Source: JACNIZ01 sp964344765
GTDB taxonomy: Bacteria > Planctomycetota > UBA1135
DNA: 64,000 nucleotides
Direction: 5' to 3'
NCBI GenBank assembly: GCA_964344765.1
Contig: CAYFOM010000006.1
Coordinates: 62,001-126,000, forward strand
The position numbers and the translations under genes were made by a program. Below, in pieces: positions 57,256 through 64,000 of this stretch; positions within the stretch are counted from its first letter, which is position 1, and the number at the start of each line of letters is the position of its first letter. The notes under the pieces were generated by a model. It was not told where the DNA came from. It made no database searches and saw only the letters and a program-made list of their open reading frames with translations.

Positions 57256-59407
57256 TCCTTCCTCTCAAGCCGATTCGCATAAAGGCCGAGCGGAGGTTTC
57301 CTCCGATTCGCATAAAGGCTTGGATTCGATCTTCCGGCCATCCTCCGTCGCCGTCATCGGCGCCAGCCGCCGCCGCTTCCAGATCGGCCACGAAATCGTG
57401 CGCAATCTGGTCGAGGGCGGATTCACCGGCCCGGTTTACCCGGTGAACCCGACGGCATCGGTGGTGCATTCGATGCACTGCTACGCCAAGGTGTCCGACA
57501 TCCCAGGTCCGGTTGATTTGGCCATCATCGTTGTGCCGGCGAAGTTCGTGCTCGATGCGGTTGAGGATTGCGGCATCAAAGGCGTCAAAGGTTTGGTGGT
57601 CATTACCGCCGGCTTCGCCGAAATCGGCGGCGACGGCCCGCGCCTGCAGGAAGAGTTAGTGGCGCTGTGTCAGAAGTATGGCATTCGCTTCGTCGGTCCG
57701 AACTGCATGGGCGTGCTGAACACCGCCGAAGAGTTTTCGATGAATGCCTCGTTCGCGGCGACCACACCGACGCCCGGCGGTGCCGCATTCTTGTCGCAGT
57801 CAGGTGCACTGGGCGAAGCCATTCTGGCCGATGCGCGTTCGTTGGGTTTGGGCGTTTCGATGTTCGCCTCGGTCGGCAACCGCGCCGACATCTCGCCGCC
57901 CGACTTGCTGGAATACTGGGAAGACGACGACAACACCGAGCAAATCCTGATGTACTTGGAAGCCTTCGGTGAACCCGAGCGCTTCATGACCACCGCGCGT
58001 CGCGTTTCGGCGAAAAAACCGATCTTGGTGGTGAAATCCGGACGTACCTCGCGTGGTGCGCAAGCGGCGATTTCCCACACCGGTTCGCTGGCTGGTTCGG
58101 AAGCGGCGGTGGATTCGCTGCTCGGTCAATGCGGTGTGGTGCGCGTCGACACGATGAACGACTTGTTCACCTTGGCCGGTGCGATTCAGGTCGGCAAATT
58201 CCCAAAGGGCAAGCGCGTCGCCATTGTGACGAATGCCGGCGGGCCTGGGATTTTGGCCACCGACGCGTGCATTGATTTGGGTTTGGAGTTTTGCGATTTA
58301 GAAGACAAAACCAAAGCCAAGCTGCAGGAGTTTTTGCCGGCCGAAGCCTCGGTCGCCAACCCGGTCGACTTGATTGCAAGCGCCGATGGGCCGCAGTTCG
58401 ACCGCACCCTGAATGAGGTATTAGCCGACGACAACGTCGACATGGTCATCGCCATTTTCGTTTCGCCGGTCATGATCGACGCCACCGCGGTGGCGCATGC
58501 ATTCGTCAAACACGCGCAAGCGACCGACAAGCCGATGGTGACTTGTTTGCTGGGTAAGTCGCAGGGTGAGGCTGCGGTCGAGATTTTGAATGAAGCCGGC
58601 ATTCCGAATTACCGCTTCCCCGAAGAGGCTGCGCGCGCGTTGGCGGGTTTGTACGACACGCACAAGTTGCGCAGTCGCAGAATTGAACCGGCGCCGAGTT
58701 ACGAGGTCCATGCCGAAAAAGCTCGCGCCGCAGTTGATGCGGCCATCGCCGCCGGTCGCCGCACGATGAGCGGCACCGAGTTGTACGACTTGATGACTGC
58801 TTACGGCATTCCGGTCGTGCCCAGCCGTGTGGTTTCCGGTCGCGAAGGTGCGCTGAAAGCGGCCAAGGAGTTGGGCTTCCCGTTGGTTGCCAAGATCATG
58901 TCGCACGAGATCCAGCACAAGTCGGATTCGGGCGGCGTCATTCTTGGGTTGCGCAATCGCGAAGAGTTGTTGGACGCTTACGATCAGCTTGAGGATCAAT
59001 TCCTAGAGCAGGATCCAAACATGCAGCTGTTGATCCAAAGCATGCGGTCCGAGGGCGTCGAAACCTTCTTTGGTGCGGCGACCGACCCGAAGTTTGGCCG
59101 CATGCTGGCTTTTGGATTGGGCGGCATTCACGTCGAGATCATGAAGGACGTAGTCTTCCGCTTGCACCCGCTGACGCGTACCGATGCCGAAGACATGATC
59201 GACGGCATTCGCGGCAAAGCGTTGTTCGACGGCGCGCGCGGCAAACCGCCGGTGGATCGCGAGCAACTGGTGGATACGCTGCTGCGCCTCAGTCAGTTGT
59301 TAACCGACTTCCCGGAAATCGCTGAACTCGACCTCAACCCGTACCTCGCCGGTTATCACGGTGAGAATAGCTGCGCACTCGATATGCGCATCGGGTTGAG
59401 TGCTTAA
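57233..59407 (+). CDS. Acetate/acyl-CoA ligase (ADP-forming), fused alpha-beta
   Basis: 724 residues. It makes acyl-CoA from acid, ATP and CoA, or in reverse makes ATP and acid from acyl-CoA. Order: CoA-binding domain (about 26-150; SVAVIGASRRRFQIG), succinyl-CoA-ligase-like domains (about 155-470; SQSGALGEAIL and the phosphorylated His282 in ISHTGSLAGSE), and ATP-grasp (about 500-720; FPLVAKIMSHEIQHKSD and DLNPYLA). The first 26 residues contain a duplicated DSHKG segment from a 17-base direct repeat. It overlaps lipB by 23 bases and, with lpdA, suggests linkage of acyl-CoA formation to substrate-level phosphorylation. The precise acid is unknown. Confidence 0.88.
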   Translation: MTSSKPSDPSSQADSHKGRAEVSSDSHKGLDSIFRPSSVAVIGASRRRFQIGHEIVRNLVEGGFTGPVYPVNPTASVVHSMHCYAKVSDIPGPVDLAIIVVPAKFVLDAVEDCGIKGVKGLVVITAGFAEIGGDGPRLQEELVALCQKYGIRFVGPNCMGVLNTAEEFSMNASFAATTPTPGGAAFLSQSGALGEAILADARSLGLGVSMFASVGNRADISPPDLLEYWEDDDNTEQILMYLEAFGEPERFMTTARRVSAKKPILVVKSGRTSRGAQAAISHTGSLAGSEAAVDSLLGQCGVVRVDTMNDLFTLAGAIQVGKFPKGKRVAIVTNAGGPGILATDACIDLGLEFCDLEDKTKAKLQEFLPAEASVANPVDLIASADGPQFDRTLNEVLADDNVDMVIAIFVSPVMIDATAVAHAFVKHAQATDKPMVTCLLGKSQGEAAVEILNEAGIPNYRFPEEAARALAGLYDTHKLRSRRIEPAPSYEVHAEKARAAVDAAIAAGRRTMSGTELYDLMTAYGIPVVPSRVVSGREGALKAAKELGFPLVAKIMSHEIQHKSDSGGVILGLRNREELLDAYDQLEDQFLEQDPNMQLLIQSMRSEGVETFFGAATDPKFGRMLAFGLGGIHVEIMKDVVFRLHPLTRTDAEDMIDGIRGKALFDGARGKPPVDREQLVDTLLRLSQLLTDFPEIAELDLNPYLAGYHGENSCALDMRIGLSA
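57270..57319. repeat. 17-base direct repeat inside the synthetase start
   Basis: CCGATTCGCATAAAGGC occurs at 57270-57286 and again at 57303-57319, both in the same frame (33 bases apart), giving the repeated residues DSHKG. It lies in the non-conserved leader before the CoA-binding domain. Confidence 0.85.
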
Positions 59408-59442
59408 CTGGCGCTCTGCTTCTTTCGAAGCCACATCGAGGC

Positions 59443-61299
59443 TTACTGCCAGATCTGCAACGGCACTGGGCGCGCCCACGAGGTGACGCCTTCGGTGCTG
59501 TTGAATGTTGCGACACTTGCGTAAATCACGCGACCAAGCAAGTTGGCGTCGTAAGGCAAAGTAAAGCCGAGGTCGACCCATTCCTGCTGCGGAACGTTAT
59601 CGCGCCAACCGGGAAGCTTGCGGCTCCAGCGGAAGGTGGTGTCGTTGTTGATCGGCAGGAAAGTGCCGCCGACGGTTTGACCCGGCGAGGTGCCGTCGGC
59701 CAAGCAGGCTTGGAAACGATTGCCGTATTGCCCAGGCATGATGAAGCGCATGACCGCATCTTGCCCAATGCGCGGACGATCGACGACGCGTACCCAAGTC
59801 TCGCCACCCGGACGCCAATCGGTGATGTCGCCGGAGTTGCTCATGCCGGGGGTGCCTTGATCGCCCAATCCATAGCTGAAAATGCAGCCGTGGAAATTGG
59901 CTAATTCCGGCGGTCCGAACAGGTCGGCGCGTTCGCAGGAAATGCCGGGGCCTCCAGGCCATGTCAGATCGTATTCAATGCGATCCAACTCGGAATTGTG
60001 GCGGTTGATCAAGCGCAGCATGCCGAGGTCGTCGTCCATGCTCAGGCTCAAAATCGGCAACGCGATGGGCGGCGTGTAATCGCCGTTGCGTTGCGGGATG
60101 CCGTCGGCGCCAATTGCCAGGATGCTGCCTTCCTTCATGCACAGGTTAATGCCCAAGGTCACGCTTTCACCAACGTGGTTGGTGATGCGCAAATCGCGCA
60201 GGCTCAGCTGTGGGTAACGGCGCAAGCAAGTGATTTCGAGCCACTCGCCGTAATAATCTTCCGATTCATCCGGATCGCGCATGAATTCCGAAATCACCAA
60301 TTCACCCGGAGTGGGGTGCAGGACTGGGAATTCGTCGCAGAATGCGGTGAAAGTCGTGCCGCCTTCAGTGCGCGCGGTGTAGGTATTGCCGTCGCTCGAG
60401 ATTTGAATGTTGCCGCCGGCATCTACATAGCCGAAGGCACCGTTGCCCGGGCTGGTGCACCAAACGGGAATGACTCGTTCCGGGTAGTTCAGGCGATCAA
60501 TGATTTCCTGGCGCGGATGATTGAAGCCATTTGGGCTACCGCAGGTGATGATCGCGAATTCGGGTAGCAGCGCGTCGACGAATGCCTGCGAGGTCGACTT
60601 GTTGCCGCCGTGACCATTGACGCGTAAAACATCAACGTCGCCAATCAAGTCGGCCACGGGTCCTTCCACGTCAACCGAGGTTGCACTCGGACCGGTGAGA
60701 TCGCCGCCGAGGAACATGGTGAAGTTGCCGAATTCCAGCAGCCAAACCACCGACGCCGAGTTTTCTTCCTGGGGCGTGCCACTCAGGTCGATTACGGTGC
60801 CGTCGGACAAAACGCCGTCGACTGCGTGGCAGGTCAGCTTGCAGCCGCCGCCAAGGTCGACAACCATCCCGTAAGGAATGGTTTGGCGCAGCGAACCCAT
60901 GGCTGCCTTGTAGTCCAGGTATGGCTGGGCAGTGGGTTCGTGGGTATCGCCACGATCCAGCACCACGTCGGCGGAGATGCCGCCGTTGACCAACTCATCC
61001 AAACCGCCAATGTGGTCGGTGTGGTAGTGGGTGGCGCTGATGTAATTCAGGTGGGTAATCCCGCGTGCGGTGAGCTCGGGGATCAGAACTTCGGTGCCTT
61101 TGCCTTCCAGCCCGCCGTCGAGGAGGAAGGTTGTGCCGGTCGGGCTGGTGATGAGCGTGGCTTCACCTTGCCCGATATCAAAAACAACAATCTCCACGGT
61201 CTCGGTAGACCGGGGATCGGTGGTGACTTGCGGGGAGGTTGCCGCAAGCTGTGTGCACAAAAAGGCAGCGAAAAAGGTACCGGCCAGGGGGTGCCGCAT
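59443..61299 (-). CDS. Secreted metallo-beta-lactamase-fold protein with lamin-tail domain (paralog 1)
   Basis: 618 residues with a signal peptide (about 1-22). The ComEC/Rec2-like metallo-beta-lactamase domain (about 33-315) has VFDIGQGEATLI, LLDGG, THYHTDHIGGLD (90-101, His91, His93, Asp95 and His96), FLGGDLTG and VNGHGG. No ComEC membrane part is present. A lamin-tail domain (LTD) follows (about 335-480; PGELVISEFMRDP, then GEWLEITCL and LRDLRITN), then a C-terminal beta domain ending at 618. It is a tandem paralog of the next gene. Such proteins may be secreted nucleases or hydrolases; the substrate is unknown. Confidence 0.8.
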   Translation of the reverse strand: MRHPLAGTFFAAFLCTQLAATSPQVTTDPRSTETVEIVVFDIGQGEATLITSPTGTTFLLDGGLEGKGTEVLIPELTARGITHLNYISATHYHTDHIGGLDELVNGGISADVVLDRGDTHEPTAQPYLDYKAAMGSLRQTIPYGMVVDLGGGCKLTCHAVDGVLSDGTVIDLSGTPQEENSASVVWLLEFGNFTMFLGGDLTGPSATSVDVEGPVADLIGDVDVLRVNGHGGNKSTSQAFVDALLPEFAIITCGSPNGFNHPRQEIIDRLNYPERVIPVWCTSPGNGAFGYVDAGGNIQISSDGNTYTARTEGGTTFTAFCDEFPVLHPTPGELVISEFMRDPDESEDYYGEWLEITCLRRYPQLSLRDLRITNHVGESVTLGINLCMKEGSILAIGADGIPQRNGDYTPPIALPILSLSMDDDLGMLRLINRHNSELDRIEYDLTWPGGPGISCERADLFGPPELANFHGCIFSYGLGDQGTPGMSNSGDITDWRPGGETWVRVVDRPRIGQDAVMRFIMPGQYGNRFQACLADGTSPGQTVGGTFLPINNDTTFRWSRKLPGWRDNVPQQEWVDLGFTLPYDANLLGRVIYASVATFNSTEGVTSWARPVPLQIWQ

Positions 61300-61330
61300 G
61301 AGGAATGAATCAAAGGGGAGGTTGTTGAGA

Positions 61331-61351
61331 CTAGATTATCACGAAATCTAG
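61331..61351. promoter_or_regulatory. Inverted repeat between the two MBL genes
   Basis: CTAGATT (61331-61337) and AATCTAG (61345-61351) form a 7-base inverted repeat 32 bases upstream of the paralog 1 start. Could be an operator or a weak hairpin after paralog 2; there is no T run. Confidence 0.3.
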
Positions 61352-61381
61352 GACTTCGCATTGAAACCTAAGCCTCCCTGG

Positions 61382-63193
61382 CTACCACACAATCATAGCA
61401 ATCGGCGTAGCCTGCGACCGAACTTGATCCGGCGGATCGTAGGTGACGACGATGGCGTAGAGGACCATGCCGAACAGCGCGCCGTTATTGGGGATAGCAG
61501 CGGCTACAAACGCCTGTTCCGACACCGGAACGGTTCCGTACCAGCCTGGGATGTTGTGCGTCCGGTTGTAACCTTCATCCAAGTTCGCCGGGATGTGGGT
61601 GCCCCCGACGGTAATACCCGGCGTGGTGGATAGGCACAGCCAACCTTGGTACGAGTGGCCGGATTCGCCAGGCATGTACCAATTCATCTCGACTATGCCG
61701 CCGACTGACGGCGAGGTCAGCACGTCGATCCATGGGGTGCCGGTTCCGCCCCAGCTGGTGGTATCGGAATCATTGGTTTCGCCGGGGGTCCCGCGGTCAC
61801 CCAGACCGTAGCTGCTGATTCCGTCGGCGAAATTGGTTTTGGTGGCCGATTCTTCCAGGTCCATGCGTTCGGCCGACACGCCGGTGGCACCGGGCCAAGT
61901 GCTATCCCAGGTCATCGAGTCGAGCGTCGGGCCGGCGAGTAGATCGAGTTGGATGTCGTCGTTGGAATTCGACAACGCCATCGTGCCAATTGGCCAAGCG
62001 ATGGTGGGGGTGTAGCCGCCGTTGGTGCCCGGCAGTCCGTTCCCGCCGATGGTCAGCAACTCACCAGCGTCTAACTGGATGGCAGTTCCTATGCGGAAAA
62101 AGTCGCCGCCGCCGCTAGAAACTTCTACGTCGGCTAAGGAAACCGGCGTTCCGACGCGTGCACCGGCCAACTCCAGCCATTCGCCATCGGTGTCATTGAC
62201 TTTGGTGGGATTGCGCATGATTTCCGACACCACCAAATCTCCCGGACCGGGGTTCGGCGGCGGCGTTTCATCGCAGTGAGCGGTAAAGCTTGCACCGGAT
62301 TCAGCAGTCACGCTGTAAGTCGAGCCGTCGGTAGTCAGAGAAATGTTGCCGGCCACGTTGACGAAACCCGCTCCGCCGGTGCCTTCCGAGGTGCACCAAA
62401 TCGGAATGGTGCGATCCGGTCGGTTTAGTCGGTCGATGACATCGGATTTAGGGAAGCCATACGAGTTGGCTTGTCCGCAGCTAATCACCGCGAATTCCGG
62501 CGCCAATGTATTGGCGAAGGTTGCATTGGTAGAGGTTCGCGAACCGTGGTGGCAGACCAGCAACACGTCCACATCTCCACACAGCGGGGCAACGTGGCTT
62601 TCGACATCGGTAGTGCTGTTGCCGCCACCGGTCAAATCGCCGCCCATGAACAAGTCGAAGTCGCCGTACTCTAATTTCCAGCCGATCGACGCCGAGTTTT
62701 CCCATTGCGCACTACTGGAAATGTTGACCGAGCCGCCGCCCATTAAGTCACCTTCGACCACCAAACAGGTCAGCGTTGCACCATCCCCCAGTTGCACCAC
62801 CTGGCCGGGATTCACCGTTTGGCGTACCGACGAATAGGTGTTCTTGTAGTCGTCGTAACTCTGCGTGCCCGGTTCGTTGCTGTTGCCGCGGTCGAAGCAA
62901 GTCGAACACTGAATGCCGGCGTCCCAGACCTCGTCCAAACCGCCGACGTGGTCGGCGTGGTAGTGACTGGCGCCTACGTAGTCCAGCGTTCCAATCCCTT
63001 TGGATTGCAAGAGCGGCACAACCGAAGCATAGCCCTCGGCATTAGGACCACCGTCGAATAAGAAGGTCGTTCCGTTCGGACCAATGACCAAAGTGGCATC
63101 ACCTTGGTCGACGTCGATGAAATGAACTTCGAGTTGCTGAGCGTGGGCCAACGGCACCATGCACAGCGCCATGATGGGGAGCAGGCGTTGCAA
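61382..63193 (-). CDS. Secreted metallo-beta-lactamase-fold protein with lamin-tail domain (paralog 2)
   Basis: 603 residues starting at TTG (63193), chosen because it gives a full signal peptide (MQRLLPIMALCMVPLAHA); an ATG 21 bases later would shorten it. The domain order equals paralog 1: metallo-beta-lactamase (about 20-300; FIDVDQGDATLV, SHYHADHVGGLD at 76-87, MGGDLTGGG, VCHHGS), lamin-tail (about 315-460; GDLVVSEIMRNP, GEWLELAG) and a C-terminal beta domain. Cysteines in CSTCFDRG and CLVVEG differ from paralog 1. The two are clearly a tandem duplication that has diverged. Confidence 0.8.
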   Translation of the reverse strand: MQRLLPIMALCMVPLAHAQQLEVHFIDVDQGDATLVIGPNGTTFLFDGGPNAEGYASVVPLLQSKGIGTLDYVGASHYHADHVGGLDEVWDAGIQCSTCFDRGNSNEPGTQSYDDYKNTYSSVRQTVNPGQVVQLGDGATLTCLVVEGDLMGGGSVNISSSAQWENSASIGWKLEYGDFDLFMGGDLTGGGNSTTDVESHVAPLCGDVDVLLVCHHGSRTSTNATFANTLAPEFAVISCGQANSYGFPKSDVIDRLNRPDRTIPIWCTSEGTGGAGFVNVAGNISLTTDGSTYSVTAESGASFTAHCDETPPPNPGPGDLVVSEIMRNPTKVNDTDGEWLELAGARVGTPVSLADVEVSSGGGDFFRIGTAIQLDAGELLTIGGNGLPGTNGGYTPTIAWPIGTMALSNSNDDIQLDLLAGPTLDSMTWDSTWPGATGVSAERMDLEESATKTNFADGISSYGLGDRGTPGETNDSDTTSWGGTGTPWIDVLTSPSVGGIVEMNWYMPGESGHSYQGWLCLSTTPGITVGGTHIPANLDEGYNRTHNIPGWYGTVPVSEQAFVAAAIPNNGALFGMVLYAIVVTYDPPDQVRSQATPIAMIVW

Positions 63194-63257
63194 GTTTTAG
63201 GGGAGTCTTGGGTGACGGCAGGGGAGCTGTGCGGGGAAGGCCGTCGCTTCCCGCGCT

Positions 63258-64000
63258 TCAACCAGACGGCTGTTTCATTCTACCACCGGTCGATTCTGCC
63301 AAATCGCGCATGAAGCGCTGCTTGGTTTTACTTTTGCCCACGCAGATTGCGTGAATGCGCACTCCGCTGCGTTGGTGGGCGAACCGCAGTCCATCCAACA
63401 TATGGCCGGCGTAGGCAAAACTGCCCCAGCTGCCGCCACCGTCGGAAATGAACAGCATGGTGTCGATTTCTTCGTCTTCTTGCGCTTCAATCAACACGTC
63501 GTACATCGAGGATGCCGCGCCGTAATCAAAACCGCGCACGAATTCGACCGCTTGGCGGCAGTTTTTGTCGCTGCTGGCAACCACCTTTTTGAAGCAGCGT
63601 TTGCCTTCGCGCACGATGATGTGCAGTTGAATGCGCCCGTCTTTGGGGAACTTAGCGAGGAATGCTTCCAGTTCGTCGGCCGCAGCTTGCGCACAACTGC
63701 GATGATCCAGCGGATCATTCATGCTTCCGGATCCGTCAATGACGATGGCGACGCGACTGCTATCAATCGGAATGCCAAACATTTGCGCAACGGTGTCGGC
63801 TTCTTGGTCCAACCCGGCCGACGCATCCAGTTTTTTCAACGACTTTAATCCACCCGACCGCATTTCTTTCAGCCACGCATCCCCTTCGCGTTGCCACCAG
63901 CCTCGCCAGCTTTGGGCACGCACGCCAAACTGCTGCCCGGTCAAAGCGCGAAGCGCCGCGGCGTAATCTTTTGGGTAACGTCCAGGTGGTTCAGTTTCGG
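63258..64000 (-). CDS. VWA-domain protein, C-terminal part (cut by window end)
   Basis: The frame is open to the last base of the window, so the N-terminus is missing (an apparent TTG start at 63944 is not credible). The visible part begins with PPGRYPKDYAAALRALTGQQFG, SWRGWWQREGDAWL and a Gly/Lys linker, then a von Willebrand factor A domain: the metal-dependent adhesion motif DGSGSMND with VAIVIDGSGS, FISDGGGSWG and IHAICVG. The W-W-W pattern is like the end of HEAT-repeat proteins in planctomycetes. It likely binds another protein at a divalent metal site. Confidence 0.75.
   Translation of the reverse strand, partial: ETEPPGRYPKDYAAALRALTGQQFGVRAQSWRGWWQREGDAWLKEMRSGGLKSLKKLDASAGLDQEADTVAQMFGIPIDSSRVAIVIDGSGSMNDPLDHRSCAQAAADELEAFLAKFPKDGRIQLHIIVREGKRCFKKVVASSDKNCRQAVEFVRGFDYGAASSMYDVLIEAQEDEEIDTMLFISDGGGSWGSFAYAGHMLDGLRFAHQRSGVRIHAICVGKSKTKQRFMRDLAESTGGRMKQPSG

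Noticed and set aside
1..64000. CRISPR array, prophage or insertion sequence
   Set aside because: No regularly spaced repeats, integrase, transposase or phage structural gene was seen in either strand.

Overview
The window is about 64 kb of a GC-rich (roughly 60 %) bacterial chromosome. It carries ordinary housekeeping genes mixed with a large exported proteome. No phage, transposase, CRISPR array or rRNA operon is visible. The gene mix best fits the Planctomycetota or a close relative: a Gfo/Idh/MocA oxidoreductase with a planctomycete-like C-terminus, an ECF sigma factor fused through a membrane segment to a very large exported domain, FG-GAP and carboxypeptidase-regulatory-like surface proteins, lamin-tail-domain proteins, a VWA protein and lipoproteins. 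This placement is an inference from gene content; no marker gene was compared. Shine-Dalgarno sites are often absent, and several genes have a TANNNT box 5-7 bases before the ATG, suggesting frequent leaderless transcripts.

Region 1 (1-11 kb) is housekeeping: the end of an oxidoreductase, a cytochrome b562-like protein, rlmN, accD, an Eis-like acetyltransferase, rpe, an SPFH protein paired with a small ribbon-helix-helix protein behind a striking palindrome, pgk, gapA and tilS. Region 2 (11-16.6 kb) is exported: an abundant-looking secreted protein, a gluzincin metallopeptidase and a trypsin-like protease on a coiled-coil stalk. Region 3 (16.7-23.3 kb) has ribBA, an orphan GspL/GspM-like pair and an isoprenoid-type operon (squalene/phytoene-synthase-like protein, UbiA prenyltransferase, short-chain dehydrogenase).

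Region 4 (23.5-29.5 kb) is the most unusual. A NuoM-like and a NuoN-like protein overlap by 4 bases and have lost residues needed for proton pumping. They are followed at once by the membrane-tethered ECF sigma factor with a predicted exported part of about 860 residues. Region 5 (29.4-38.5 kb) has an FAD oxidoreductase, a lipoprotein metallopeptidase, gamma-glutamyltransferase, a DyP peroxidase and a 1216-residue carboxypeptidase-regulatory-like protein.

Region 6 (38.5-49.4 kb) has an Mrp-type carrier ATPase, a QueC-acetyltransferase fusion, mazG, tRNA-Asp, an FG-GAP beta-propeller protein, a lipoprotein with thiI, tRNA-Val, a DsbD-like thiol-disulfide transporter and dapF. Region 7 (49.4-59.4 kb) has gyrA, a YqeY-type protein, an LtaS/MdoB-type phosphoglycerol transferase, a hemerythrin and the lpdA-lipB-acd set, which joins lipoate-dependent 2-oxoacid oxidation to ADP-forming acyl-CoA synthetase. 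Region 8 (59.4-64 kb) has tandem secreted metallo-beta-lactamase/lamin-tail proteins and a VWA protein cut by the window edge.
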